A DNA stretch of 64,000 bases. Source: Gemmatimonas sp. UBA7669 (GTDB taxonomy: Bacteria > Gemmatimonadota > Gemmatimonadetes > Gemmatimonadales > Gemmatimonadaceae). The DNA lies in the NCBI RefSeq assembly GCF_002483225.1, contig NZ_DLHL01000011.1, forward strand, positions 124,001 to 188,000, written 5' to 3'. The first letter of the stretch is position 1. Every line of letters begins with the position of its first letter. The position numbers and the translations under genes were made by a program. This document shows positions 16,434 to 25,403 of the stretch, one piece after another. The notes under the pieces were generated by a model. It ran no database searches, was not told where the DNA came from, and saw only the letters and a list, made by a program, of their open reading frames with translations.

Positions 16434-19172
16434 ATGTTTCCACTGAGCACACGTCTGTCGCGCAGCTTTCCGGCCCGCCTGTCGGCGGCCGTGTTTGCCG
16501 TGGGCGTCTTGCTCGTGGGTGTCAGTGGGGCCCTGGCCTACCGTGCGGCAGAGCGCGCGCTGCGGGAGCGTTTGCTGGCGCAGTTGGAAGGTCAGGCGTC
16601 GGAAGATGCCACGCGACTCACGGAGTGGCTGGCTCGTCAACGCGAGGCCGTCGTGCTGCTGGGCCGCGAACTGGCGTTGCACGGTGGTCCGGTTCCCCGT
16701 ACGCCGGACCCGGTGCGCTGGCAGGGGCTGCCGCCCATCGTACTGGCCGCCGAAGAGATGCAGGTCATTGCCGCGTCGGGTGGGCAGGTGGTGCGGTCCA
16801 CCAATCCGGCTACCCTCGGCAGTTATGCCGTGGGCGAAGAGTACTTCACGCGCGGCCTTGATACCACGTTCGTCAAGTCCATTTACTATGCGGGTGGCAC
16901 TGGACGGCCCCGACTCACCGTAGCCACGCCCATCCGCCGCGGTGACAGCACACTGGCGGTGCTGGCGGTGCATCTGGACCTGGCGCAGATGGAGAATACG
17001 CTGCGTCGACGGGCTCCGAACACCGAAGGATCCGACCGCAGCAGACAGTCGGGTGCCGTGCGACGTGTGGGCAGCATCACGCCGCAGCCTCCCACCATCG
17101 AAGCGTATCTCATCAACGATCTCGCCGACTTCGTGTCGGCGGCGCGCTTTGGCCGCGAAGGGGTGGAGCGCGGTGTGCACAGCGTGGCCATCGATTCGGC
17201 GCTGGCTGGCACCATGGGGTCGGGTCTGTACACCGACTATGCTGGCAAGCCGGTCGTCGGGGCGTGGCGCTGGATACCGGAACTTCAGCTCGCGCTCATT
17301 CTCGAGACGCCACAGGTTGAGGCCTTCGCACCGGCGCGCGCGCTCATGGGTTACTCGCTTGTGCTCGGACTTGCGGCCACTGCGCTCATGGCATTTGGCG
17401 TGGTGGCCATCACGCGACGGTTTTCGCGTCCCGTGCTCAGTGTGGCCCGGGCGGCGGAGGCGGTGGCGGGCGGAGATTTCTCGGCCAATGCACCGGAAGC
17501 CGGTCACGACGAGGTGGGGCAGCTGGCGCGGTCATTCAATGTGATGACGGCGCGCCTGCGCTCGTTGTATGCCAGTCTCGAGACGCAGGTCGACGCCACG
17601 CAGGCGGCGCTGGACAAGGCGCAGGCCAGTCGCGAGCTGTTGCAGGACGTGGTGAACAACACGTCCACGCTGGTGCTTGTCGTGGGTCTCGACGGTCGTG
17701 TGCGACTGGCCAACGCGCGGCTTGCGTCGCTCTCGGGCATTGCGGCGGATGCGGCCGTGGGTCGTGAAGTGCACGCGGCACTTGGAGAAACGGCGGCGGT
17801 GTTGGGTCCGCTCATCACCCGCGCGCGCGCCAGCGAAGCGGTCATCGAGCAGGAGGTCGAACTCGACTCGCCAGCCGGTCCGCATGGCTGGCAGGTGGTG
17901 GCGTTCCCGCTGGTGCATACCGACGGCAGCACCTATGCCATCGGTCTCATTGGCACGGATCTCACCGAACGTGCGCGAGCCGAAGCCGAACGGCGCGCGC
18001 GTGACGCCAGTGTTCAGCAGGCGCAGAAACTCGAAAGCCTCGGTGTGATGGCCGGTGGCATCGCGCATGACTTCAACAACATTCTTGGCGCCATCCTGGG
18101 CAATGTGGAGCTGGCGCGTGATGCCCTGGACGATCCCGAAGAAACACGCGGCGCGCTCGATCGTATTGGCGCGGCCAGTCGCCGCGCGGCAGAACTCACG
18201 CGGCAAATGCTGGCGTACGCGGGACGGGCCAGTCTGCGCCGCGACACCATCGACGTGCGTCAGGTCGTGAACGACATTGTGCCGCTCGTCCGTGCGGCAC
18301 AGACCAAGAAGGTGCGCATGGAGGTGGAGCCCATGCCGCACGCACTCTGGGTGAGCGCCGATCCGGCGCAGCTCTCGCAGGTGCTGCTCAACCTGCTCAC
18401 CAACGCCGCCGAGGCAATCGGTGAGGTGAACGGCAGCGTGACCCTGTCCGCGCGCATCGGTGCCCAGCCGCCGCGTCTGCGGCCTGATGCCGTTGACGTG
18501 GCGCGTGACGGCGCGCACGACGAGGTACACGAGGGTGCGCACGGATGGATCTGTGTGACGGTGGCGGACACCGGTCCGGGAATCCCGGACGCCGTACGCG
18601 AGCGCATTTTCGATCCGTTCTTCTCCACCAAGTCGTCGGGCCGCGGTCTCGGGCTCAGCGCGGTGCGTGGCATTGTGCGCTCATTGGGCGGCGTGCTGGA
18701 ACTGCACTCGGTGCTGGGCGAGGGCACGCGCTTTGACATCTACTTGCGCGAGGCTCCCGCGCCGGTGCTGGCGATGGCAGAACCCGCGGGGACTGCGAGC
18801 GGCGAAGTTCGTGGCACCGTGCTCGTGGTGGACGATGAGGCGTCCATCCGGCATGTCGCGCACCGTGTGCTGTCGCGCATCGGGCTCGATGTATTGGAGG
18901 CGGAGGATGGGGAGACGGGTGTGGCCCGCTTTCGCAGCGCCGCAGCGCGTCTCAGCGTCGTACTGCTCGATCTCACGATGCCGGGGATGAGTGGCATCGA
19001 AGTGCTGAGTGAGATTCGGCGCACGCATGCGACGCTGCCGGTCATTATTGCCAGCGGATACGATCACGAGGATGCGCTGCGGGAAATTGGGCAGGATGGG
19101 TACGTGACGTTTCTACAAAAACCTTATTCGACGAGTCAGTTGCGGGCTGCGGTCCTTCGCGTTGTGATGTGA
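16434..19172 (+). CDS. Hybrid histidine kinase (Cache-like sensor, HAMP, PAS, HisKA, HATPase, REC)
   Basis: 912 aa. Transmembrane helix about 12-37, a long extracytoplasmic region about 38-300 with Cache-like features (ATLGSYAVGEEYFTRG, SIYYAGGTGRPRLTVATPI), second helix about 303-325, HAMP about 325-380, PAS about 395-515, HisKA with His545 in GGIAHDFNN, HATPase about 640-775 with a DTGPGIPD box, and a receiver with Asp846 in LLDLTMPG. It follows its binding lipoprotein after 4 bp. Unlike the first kinase it has its own large sensor domain, so the binding protein may modulate rather than replace direct sensing. The His545-to-Asp846 relay needs an unlinked output partner. Confidence 0.93.
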   Translation: MFPLSTRLSRSFPARLSAAVFAVGVLLVGVSGALAYRAAERALRERLLAQLEGQASEDATRLTEWLARQREAVVLLGRELALHGGPVPRTPDPVRWQGLPPIVLAAEEMQVIAASGGQVVRSTNPATLGSYAVGEEYFTRGLDTTFVKSIYYAGGTGRPRLTVATPIRRGDSTLAVLAVHLDLAQMENTLRRRAPNTEGSDRSRQSGAVRRVGSITPQPPTIEAYLINDLADFVSAARFGREGVERGVHSVAIDSALAGTMGSGLYTDYAGKPVVGAWRWIPELQLALILETPQVEAFAPARALMGYSLVLGLAATALMAFGVVAITRRFSRPVLSVARAAEAVAGGDFSANAPEAGHDEVGQLARSFNVMTARLRSLYASLETQVDATQAALDKAQASRELLQDVVNNTSTLVLVVGLDGRVRLANARLASLSGIAADAAVGREVHAALGETAAVLGPLITRARASEAVIEQEVELDSPAGPHGWQVVAFPLVHTDGSTYAIGLIGTDLTERARAEAERRARDASVQQAQKLESLGVMAGGIAHDFNNILGAILGNVELARDALDDPEETRGALDRIGAASRRAAELTRQMLAYAGRASLRRDTIDVRQVVNDIVPLVRAAQTKKVRMEVEPMPHALWVSADPAQLSQVLLNLLTNAAEAIGEVNGSVTLSARIGAQPPRLRPDAVDVARDGAHDEVHEGAHGWICVTVADTGPGIPDAVRERIFDPFFSTKSSGRGLGLSAVRGIVRSLGGVLELHSVLGEGTRFDIYLREAPAPVLAMAEPAGTASGEVRGTVLVVDDEASIRHVAHRVLSRIGLDVLEAEDGETGVARFRSAAARLSVVLLDLTMPGMSGIEVLSEIRRTHATLPVIIASGYDHEDALREIGQDGYVTFLQKPYSTSQLRAAVLRVVM

Positions 19173-19272
19173 GACGTGAGGGCTGGGAGATGAGATGGTT
19201 GAGAAATGGGACCTTGTAAGGTGGACGGCGTAAGGTGGCACCGCGGTAAGAAACGGCGAGCGAGACACGCGC

Positions 19273-19342
19273 GGTCGGGGTCTTGGTCGGGGTCTTGGTC
19301 GGGGTCGGGGTCGGGGTGGGGGTCGGGGTCTTGGTCGGGGTT
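19273..19342. repeat. G-rich imperfect tandem repeat (GGTCGGGGTCTT-like)
   Basis: About 70 bp of GGTCGGGGTC / TT units in a row, with many GGGG runs separated by 2-8 nt. The plus strand could form G-quadruplexes. It lies in the 217-bp gap between convergent genes; the left part of the gap (19173-19260) holds short AAGGTGG-type direct repeats and no gene. Confidence 0.8.
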
Positions 19343-19389
19343 GCGCCGACTGCTGGCCTAGGCCCAACGCGGTCCGACCTCCCAGAGCA

Positions 19390-19836
19390 TCAGACCCGGA
19401 ACTGCGTGAGGTGGTGGTCCAGATGCTTGTAGGCCAGTCGTCCCCACTCTCGTTCATCGAGTCCACCAAAGAGCGGGTGCTCGGGCCACGACGCACGCCC
19501 CATTTCCTGTTCGAAGCGCGCAATCAGTGCCACCACCGCTTCGCGCTCGGCGTCGCCTTCGCCCGGCGCGCGGCTCAGCAGCTCGCGCGCGGTGGGGGCG
19601 TTCTTCGGAAACGGCAGCACGTACAACATGAGCCGCTTGACCAGTGCCGTGCGCACAAACGGCACACGCTTGGCCGTGCAGTGCACATCGCCGTAGGCCA
19701 TGCGCAGCGCGTCGGCGCAGTGCGCCAACATGCGTGGCGCGTTCATGCGCCCCCAGGCCGGCTGGGCGTCGAGGTCCAACTGCTGCACGCGCGCGATGAG
19801 CTCGCGGCGCGCGGCCGGATCAGTCAGCGTAGACAT
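19390..19836 (-). CDS. DUF1569 (DinB-like fold) protein
   Basis: 148 aa. The motifs WGRMNAPRMLAHCADALRMAYGD near residues 28-50 and HPLFGGLDEREWGRLAYKHLDHHLTQFRV at the C-terminus are the hallmark of DUF1569, a helical DinB/YfiT-like family in which three His (here those in MLAHC and KHLDHH) may bind a metal. Its biochemical role is not established; relatives include metal- and thiol-dependent transferases. It is 9 bp downstream of the PLP decarboxylase gene on the same strand and is probably co-transcribed. Confidence 0.85.
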   Translation of the reverse strand: MSTLTDPAARRELIARVQQLDLDAQPAWGRMNAPRMLAHCADALRMAYGDVHCTAKRVPFVRTALVKRLMLYVLPFPKNAPTARELLSRAPGEGDAEREAVVALIARFEQEMGRASWPEHPLFGGLDEREWGRLAYKHLDHHLTQFRV

Positions 19837-19845
19837 GTCACCCCT

Positions 19846-21345
19846 TCAGCGGTGATGCTGCAGCACACGTTGCGCTTCGGCCTCGAGACCCGACACCAGC
19901 GCATCGAGGTGCACCCGGTCCGTACGCGCGTTCATGACCGTGATGCGCAGCACGCGACGCCCACCAAGCGTGGTGGCCGTGATCCATCCGCGCCCACTGC
20001 GATTGTAGCGCTCCCGCAGGGCATCGGTCAGCACATCCCGCTCGGCCGCATCCGCCTCACCCGGCGGCTGCCAGGAGAAGCACAGGATATTCGATTCGGG
20101 CACGTGGAGTGGCATGAACTGCTCGTGTGTCGACAGGCGCTCGTGCAGATAGCGCGCCATGTCGCAGAGTCGCTCGTACAGCGCGCCCAGTGCCTGACTG
20201 CCGTAGCGTTCAAATGCCACCCACACCTTGAGCACATCGGCGCGACGGGAACACTGAAAGCTGCGCGGCCCCATATCCCAGGCGCGCGCGTCCTCCGACG
20301 GCGTGAAGAGATAGGGCGCGCTCTGCGCATAGGCACGCTCGAGGTCATGCTCTTCCCGCACGAGCAGCATGCCGGCCGAGAGCGGCAGCAGCAGCGTCTT
20401 GTGCGGATCCCAGGCCACCGAGCGGGCGCGGGCGAGACCGGCCAGACGCGGGCGTTCGCGTGGTGAGAGCAGCGCCCCGCCACCATGCGCGGCGTCGACA
20501 TGCAGCCAGAGCGGCCCGTTGTCGTCGGCAAAGGCCGCACAGGCGTCGGCAATCGCCTCGATGTCGTCAAACGCGCCCGTGGACGTGCAACCAGCGGTCG
20601 CCACCACCGCCATCACCTGCTTGTGCTCATGGCGCAGTTCGGCCAGTCTGGCGCGCAACTGCGGCACGCTCATTCGCTGCCCGTCGCTGGGAATGACCAC
20701 CACATGCGATTGGCCAAGACCCATCACACCGGCTGCACGTGTCACCGCATAGTGCGCGTGTTCACCACACACCAGCACGGGCGGACGGGGACCCACGCCA
20801 CGGTCCCACACGTTGGGAATGGCGCGCGCACGCGCCGCGAGCAGTGCCGTCAGTGTGGCTTCGGTCCCGCCGCTCGTCATCGTGCCACCGGCGCGCGCGT
20901 CCCAACCGATGAGATCCGTCATCCACTCGATGACCTGATGCTCGAGTGGCGTGAACGACGGCGACATCTCGCGCACCGCCTGCGACTGATTGAGCGCGCT
21001 GATGAGGGCCTCGGTCCACACGGCCGCGGGCAATGGCGCCGAGACCTGATGCCCGATGTACATGGGATGCGCGAGGCGATTGACATCCACCAGCAGCATC
21101 GAGGCCAGTCGACGCGCCACATCGGCCAGCGGACGCGGATTGCGCGGCATCTCGGTGGCCAGGCGGTCCGCGATGACCTCGGCACTGTGCCAGGTGCTGA
21201 CCGCGCCCTCACCCGCCCGCGTTTCCGCGAAGTACGTGGCCACCAGCTCCAGCAGCGGTCGCGCTGCGTCCAGCGTGGTATCCGACTCGAGCAACGCCAG
21301 CGGATCGACCGGCGGCTCCGTCAGCGGACGCGGGTCCGACGCCAT
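19846..21345 (-). CDS. PLP-dependent group II decarboxylase (diaminobutyrate/glutamate/aromatic type)
   Basis: 499 aa from the ATG at 21345; the open frame extends to 21648 but that extension is antisense-like and overlaps the DUF1835 gene. Fold type I PLP enzyme: GGTMTSGGTEATLTALLAAR cofactor-phosphate loop near residues 147-166, LHVDAAHGGG with the PLP-pyridine Asp near 267, and the Schiff-base Lys in WDPHKTLLLP near 303. This order is typical of L-2,4-diaminobutyrate, glutamate, tyrosine and related decarboxylases. The substrate cannot be told from sequence alone. It is cytosolic. Confidence 0.88.
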   Translation of the reverse strand: MASDPRPLTEPPVDPLALLESDTTLDAARPLLELVATYFAETRAGEGAVSTWHSAEVIADRLATEMPRNPRPLADVARRLASMLLVDVNRLAHPMYIGHQVSAPLPAAVWTEALISALNQSQAVREMSPSFTPLEHQVIEWMTDLIGWDARAGGTMTSGGTEATLTALLAARARAIPNVWDRGVGPRPPVLVCGEHAHYAVTRAAGVMGLGQSHVVVIPSDGQRMSVPQLRARLAELRHEHKQVMAVVATAGCTSTGAFDDIEAIADACAAFADDNGPLWLHVDAAHGGGALLSPRERPRLAGLARARSVAWDPHKTLLLPLSAGMLLVREEHDLERAYAQSAPYLFTPSEDARAWDMGPRSFQCSRRADVLKVWVAFERYGSQALGALYERLCDMARYLHERLSTHEQFMPLHVPESNILCFSWQPPGEADAAERDVLTDALRERYNRSGRGWITATTLGGRRVLRITVMNARTDRVHLDALVSGLEAEAQRVLQHHR

Positions 21346-21374
21346 GGGGTGACTCCGATGACCAGACGCGTCGG

Positions 21375-22400
21375 TCAGACGCGACTCGGTGCGATATGAT
21401 GATGGTGCGGGTCCCAGCGCCAGTGGCGCGTGGTCTGACAGTGCACGCCACCGATCCAGCGATCGATGCCATTGAGCTGCACCTGATCGGCGCGATCGCG
21501 CACCACGTCGTGCCCGAGCGGTGTGAGTTCCACCGGGCGCTCCCAGAAGCTCTTGCCGCCTGCCGTGCGCGACGAGGTCACGACACGCGAGCCGTTGGCA
21601 TGAAGGACCAGCGGATTGGCGCAGTCGCTGAGGCGCTGCACATACCACGCAAAGCTCGAATCACCAAGCCACACCCAGGACTCGGCCTTCTGCTGTGCCT
21701 GGAACACGGTGCGCAGCGTGCGCGGGCCGTTGGCGAGAATCTCGCAGACCTGTCGCTCGGTGCGCGACAGACCCGCCTGCGTATCGGGGAATTCTTCGAG
21801 CACGCGCCGCAGCGCCGAGCTGAGATACGGCAGGCGCACCGCCGGATCATCGGCATAGGTGCGGGCACTGCGCTGCGCGTCGAGTCGGGTGGTGACCGTG
21901 TGGACGATGTCCGGCGTGTCCGACGTGAAGGCCTGCCAGGCCTCGGCTCCCGTGGTCACGTCGGTGGCGTCGAGGTCCCGCCGCGCCTCGTACAGCGACG
22001 GGAAGTTTTCCGGCGCCAATGGCCCCAGCAAACAGTCCGCCGGTGCGATGCTGACGCGTGGCAGTGGCTCCTCGCGGCGCGCGAGACGCGCGAGGACCTG
22101 CATGAGCTGCAGCTGGTCGTAGAGGTCGGGCTCGAACCAGAGAACCAGCTCCTCGTCAGCCTTCACGCTGTCGAGGCGGGCGTCGCGTTCAATCAGCGAG
22201 GCCAGCACCATGTCGCTGGTGCTCCAGCCGCGACCGGCCAGGAACTCGGCTCGGACGCGCCGGAAAATTGCCGCGTCGCGATCGTCCGGGACGGGGCCAT
22301 CGTGCAGTACGTCGCGCCAGGGGAGAATGTCCCCCGTCAGGCCCGACTGGCCGAGGGCCTCGGCCGCATGATCGCCGTTGGTGAGGTGCAGGGTTCGCAT
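21375..22400 (-). CDS. DUF1835 domain protein
   Basis: 341 aa. The N-terminus MRTLHLTNGDHAAEALGQSGLTGDILPWRDVLHDGPVP is the recognised DUF1835 start; VLWFEPDLYDQLQLMQVL follows near residue 85 and a winged-helix-like region with SRTERQVCEIL near 212 lies in the C-terminal half. The family is widespread and has no firm function. It is divergent to the mannose-1-phosphate guanylyltransferase, with 97 bp between the start codons, and 29 bp upstream of the decarboxylase, which may be in the same operon. Confidence 0.85.
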   Translation of the reverse strand: MRTLHLTNGDHAAEALGQSGLTGDILPWRDVLHDGPVPDDRDAAIFRRVRAEFLAGRGWSTSDMVLASLIERDARLDSVKADEELVLWFEPDLYDQLQLMQVLARLARREEPLPRVSIAPADCLLGPLAPENFPSLYEARRDLDATDVTTGAEAWQAFTSDTPDIVHTVTTRLDAQRSARTYADDPAVRLPYLSSALRRVLEEFPDTQAGLSRTERQVCEILANGPRTLRTVFQAQQKAESWVWLGDSSFAWYVQRLSDCANPLVLHANGSRVVTSSRTAGGKSFWERPVELTPLGHDVVRDRADQVQLNGIDRWIGGVHCQTTRHWRWDPHHHHIAPSRV

Positions 22401-22497
22401 GTTATGACGTATGTTCCACGAATCGACTCCTTATGTTGGCGGGTCCCCACGGGATACGCCACTCTCCGTCCCTGATTTCTGCGTCCAGGTTCCTCCG

Positions 22498-23688
22498 ATG
22501 TCCGAGCCCCGCATCGTGACGCCCCGCGCCCCGACCACCGCGCCCACGGAGGCGGCGGTGGCGGTCGGAACGCTCGAAGACTTCGAGATGGACCCCTTGC
22601 TCGATGTGGGGACGGCTATGTGGGCCGTGGTATTCGCCGGAGGCATCGGCACCCGCTTCTGGCCGCTCAGCACCCCGCAACGCCCCAAGCAGCTCCTGCC
22701 GCTGGTCAACGAGCGTCCGCTCATTGCCGACACGGTCGCCCGGCTCTCGCCGCTGGTCCCGGCTGAACGGGTCCTGATCGTCACCAGTGCCGACATTGTG
22801 GACGCGCTGCACGAGGCCATTCCCGAGGTGCCGCGTGGCAACATGCTGGTGGAGCCGCGACCACTCGGCACGGCGGCGGCCCTGGCCTGGGGCGCCCACG
22901 AGGTGGCGCGCCGCGCCGGCCCCGACACGGTGTTCGTGGCCCTGCATGCGGACCTCGCGGTGGGATATCCGGACGTCCTGCGTGACACGCTGCGTCGCGC
23001 AGCGGCGCTCGCCGCCAACGAGCCGCAGTTGGTGGCCCTGGGCGCCACACCCACGCGGCCGGAAACCGGCTTTGGCTATCTGCAGCCGGCCGCGCTCGTG
23101 GATCCCTTCGTCTCGCGGGCCGAGGGCGGGGCCTGTCACGTCGAGCACTTTGTGGAGAAGCCCACCGCCACACTCGCCGATGTGCTCATCGAAAAGGGCG
23201 CGCTCTGGAACACGGGCATCTTTGTCTGGCGTGCGCGGGTTGTGCTGGAGGAGTTGAAGCAGCACACGGGGGAGTTGCAGCATGCCTGGACTAAACTCGA
23301 ACAGGGCGAGATGACCACTTTCGCCGAGTTGGTCACGTCCGTGTCCATCGACCGGGGCCTGCTGGAGCGCACGCGCCGTCTGGTGGTGCTGCCGGCGGAC
23401 TTTGCGTGGGACGACGTGGGCACCTGGGCCTCGCTGCGTCGTGTGCGCGAGCTCGACGACTTCGGCAATGGCGTCATGGGTCAGGCGCATTGCATCGACT
23501 GCACCGGCAATGTGATTCACGCTGACGGCACCTGTGTGGTGGCGTACGGCATCAGCGGCATGATTGTCGTGAGTCTCGCCGGCCTCACCTTCGTGACCAC
23601 GCAGGAACGCGCCACCGAACTCGCGCCACTGCTCAACGCGCTGCCGGGCAGTCTGCGCTCCAATCCGGGTGGCCCCCCGATCGGGTAA
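22498..23688 (+). CDS. manC: Mannose-1-phosphate guanylyltransferase
   Basis: 396 aa from the ATG at 22498. The nucleotide-binding signature GGIGTRFWPLSTPQRPKQLL is near residues 47-66, and the later motifs HFVEKPTA (about 217) and WNTGIFVWRA (about 237) are typical of GTP:mannose-1-phosphate guanylyltransferases. It makes GDP-mannose for exopolysaccharide, LPS or glycoprotein sugars. The C-terminal phosphomannose isomerase domain found in bifunctional ManC/AlgA enzymes is absent, so it is the short, single-function type. The first 38 residues are an extra Pro/Thr/Ala-rich stretch; an alternative start at the later Met (MWAVVFAGG, residue 41) is possible. Confidence 0.9.
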   Translation: MSEPRIVTPRAPTTAPTEAAVAVGTLEDFEMDPLLDVGTAMWAVVFAGGIGTRFWPLSTPQRPKQLLPLVNERPLIADTVARLSPLVPAERVLIVTSADIVDALHEAIPEVPRGNMLVEPRPLGTAAALAWGAHEVARRAGPDTVFVALHADLAVGYPDVLRDTLRRAAALAANEPQLVALGATPTRPETGFGYLQPAALVDPFVSRAEGGACHVEHFVEKPTATLADVLIEKGALWNTGIFVWRARVVLEELKQHTGELQHAWTKLEQGEMTTFAELVTSVSIDRGLLERTRRLVVLPADFAWDDVGTWASLRRVRELDDFGNGVMGQAHCIDCTGNVIHADGTCVVAYGISGMIVVSLAGLTFVTTQERATELAPLLNALPGSLRSNPGGPPIG

Positions 23689-23766
23689 CGCGTCGCCGGA
23701 GCGCGTCACAGGAGCGCGTCGCCGGAGCGCGTCGCCGGAGCGCGTCGCCGGAGCGCGTCGCGTGAG
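23689..23766. repeat. 13-bp tandem repeat, six copies, directly after a stop codon
   Basis: Unit CGCGTCGCCGGAG. Copies 1, 3, 4 and 5 are identical; copy 2 reads ACA in place of GCC, and copy 6 is altered (GCGTGAG end). The array starts at the first base after the TAA of the guanylyltransferase gene. The unit length is not a multiple of three. 23767-23923 contains no gene I can support. Confidence 0.9.
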
Positions 23767-23923
23767 CGTGTGGCTTGCTCTCACGAATGGTGACGCGGTG
23801 GATGCGCGCCCCCCACTACCGATTGACCGGGTCTGCTGACTAGATCACAAGAGGTTCATCCCCGGTACATCGCGCCGCGCCCCGGTGCGCGTGCGCCTCG
23901 CTGTCTCCCACCTTTCCGGAATC

Positions 23924-24406
23924 ATGCCCAGTACGCGCTCCACCACGTCGTCCGTGTATACGGATGACGACACCCAGACGTCCGGCCCGTTGGCCTGCTG
24001 CGACGGATTGGCCCGAACCGCAGCGGAAACCTGCCGGCAGCATGAGCGGCTCTCCAAGCTGATGGCTCTGGCTGTGGGGAAGGCGGAGCTGGCGGCCGCG
24101 CTGGCCATGGTGGACACCATCGATCTCGCGCTGGCCGAAGCCGTGACGGAATTCGAGAAGAAGGCCGCGAAGGCGACGGTATCCGATCAGCCCGATGTGC
24201 GCGCCGCCGCCAACGCCATGTGGCTTTCGGCCCGCGAGTATCTGCGTCGTCACAGCTTCGCGGAGAAGGCCTCGCGTCAGCTTTCGCAGAATGGTGATGC
24301 CTTCGGCGATCTGCATCTCGACTACGAGCTCGAAGCGTCGGCGCTGCTTGGCCTCAAGCAGAACACGGCGGCGTATCAGAAGCTGCGTCCCGACACCCGC
24401 GCCTGA
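23924..24406 (+). CDS. Hypothetical helical protein
   Basis: 160 aa from the ATG at 23924. After a Ser/Thr-rich start (about 1-22) comes a helical body rich in Ala, Leu and Glu; two Cys stand at LACCDG (about 26). There is no signal peptide, membrane segment or recognisable motif. Codon use matches the neighbours, so it is probably expressed. A start 39 bp further upstream is also open. It is convergent with the 2H phosphoesterase gene. Confidence 0.6.
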   Translation: MPSTRSTTSSVYTDDDTQTSGPLACCDGLARTAAETCRQHERLSKLMALAVGKAELAAALAMVDTIDLALAEAVTEFEKKAAKATVSDQPDVRAAANAMWLSAREYLRRHSFAEKASRQLSQNGDAFGDLHLDYELEASALLGLKQNTAAYQKLRPDTRA

Positions 24407-24446
24407 TTTCCCTGCACCGAATGCGCGGCGGCGTATTCGGTGAAGG

Positions 24447-24977
24447 TCAGCCCAGCAGCGGGAGCGAAAACAGCAGCGTGCTGGGCTGCGGGTCCCGTGT
24501 CAGATACACCTGCAGCGCTTCAATGCGGGCCGGTGCCGTGACGCGAATGGCCAGCAGTTCCCGCTCTCGGGCCGGCGTCAACGTGGGATAGAACGTGAGC
24601 GTGCAGTGCGGCGAGAACATGAAACGCGCCGGCTTGAAGGGCAGGCCGCTCGTGGCGATGCGTTCATGCAGCGCGCGCAGTGGACCGTGCGGATCGAGCG
24701 GCAGTGACACGATGTTGGTCTGCATGAACCGGTGCGGCAGACCAAAGGGCAGTTCCATGGGCGCCGTGGTGGCGCAGATGGGCTCCAGCGCTTCGCGAAT
24801 GCGAGCCACGGGCGTATCGGTGGGTATGGCGCCCACACCAGATGAGCCCACGAGAGTCACGTGCGGAGGCGTGAGCCGGGCCAGCTTGCGGTCATACTGC
24901 TGCTGAATGGCCCGCACGATCTTGCCGGCCTCACCCGGCAACTCCGCCAGCACAAAGATGCCGAACGATGCTGCCAT
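24447..24977 (-). CDS. 2H phosphoesterase / 2'-5' RNA ligase-like protein
   Basis: 176 aa from the ATG at 24977. Two HxT motifs, HVT near residue 38 (PPHVTLVGS) and HCT near 129 (SPHCTLTFYP), form the catalytic pair of the 2H phosphoesterase superfamily (LigT/ThpR). Such enzymes cleave or form 2'-5' or 2',3'-cyclic phosphate bonds in RNA or small nucleotides. The length matches the family. The long extension of the open frame upstream is antisense to the next gene and is not used. It stands alone on this strand. Confidence 0.82.
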   Translation of the reverse strand: MAASFGIFVLAELPGEAGKIVRAIQQQYDRKLARLTPPHVTLVGSSGVGAIPTDTPVARIREALEPICATTAPMELPFGLPHRFMQTNIVSLPLDPHGPLRALHERIATSGLPFKPARFMFSPHCTLTFYPTLTPARERELLAIRVTAPARIEALQVYLTRDPQPSTLLFSLPLLG

Positions 24978-25061
24978 AGCCTCGCAATGTAGCGACCTCG
25001 TGCACATCGTGGGGCCAGGCGTCCCCTCACCAAGTGCTGCGGTGCGCGCTATGTTCGCCAC

Positions 25062-25328
25062 ATGGGACAGGCCATGGTGATCATTCGTGAATACGTGAAC
25101 GAGATGGAAGCGCTCGTCGCACGCAGTGTGCTGGAAGCACACGAAATCCCCGCTGTGGTGTTGCGCGACGATGCCGGCGGCATGCTGCCCCCCATGCACA
25201 TGCTCTTTCCCGTGCGACTCGCCGTGCGCGCAGGCGACTCCATTCAGGCGCTGCGCATTCTCGATTCGCCTTTCGAAGGCGAACCGCTCGACGACGGGCA
25301 GTTCACCGACGACGTGACGGGGCGGTAG
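25062..25328 (+). CDS. DUF2007 small protein
   Basis: 88 aa. VIIREYVNEMEALVARSVLEAHEIPAVVLRDDAGGM fits DUF2007 (putative signal-transducing protein, ACT/PII-like small fold): a beta strand, a helix annotated as 'xEAxxxxxxLEAxGIPxxV', then a Gly-rich turn and a basic hydrophobic strand FPVRLAVRAGD. Its role is not known. It starts 84 bp from the divergent 2H phosphoesterase gene and precedes the threonylcarbamoyl-AMP synthase by 75 bp. A start at the second Met (25074) would also work. Confidence 0.75.
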   Translation: MGQAMVIIREYVNEMEALVARSVLEAHEIPAVVLRDDAGGMLPPMHMLFPVRLAVRAGDSIQALRILDSPFEGEPLDDGQFTDDVTGR

Positions 25329-25403
25329 ACCGTCGCCCGCGTTGCAGCGGGGCAGCGAGGCCGCGAACCGGCGCGTGACTTGTCGCCCCATCTAGCTTGC
25401 AGC

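Noticed and set aside
19273..19342. Possible CRISPR or coding low-complexity stretch
   Set aside because: The units are irregular and have no spacers; a minus-strand frame there encodes only Pro/Arg repeats fused to the end of an antisense frame.
23689..23766. Possible CRISPR array
   Set aside because: The 13-bp units are head-to-tail without spacers, and there are no cas genes.
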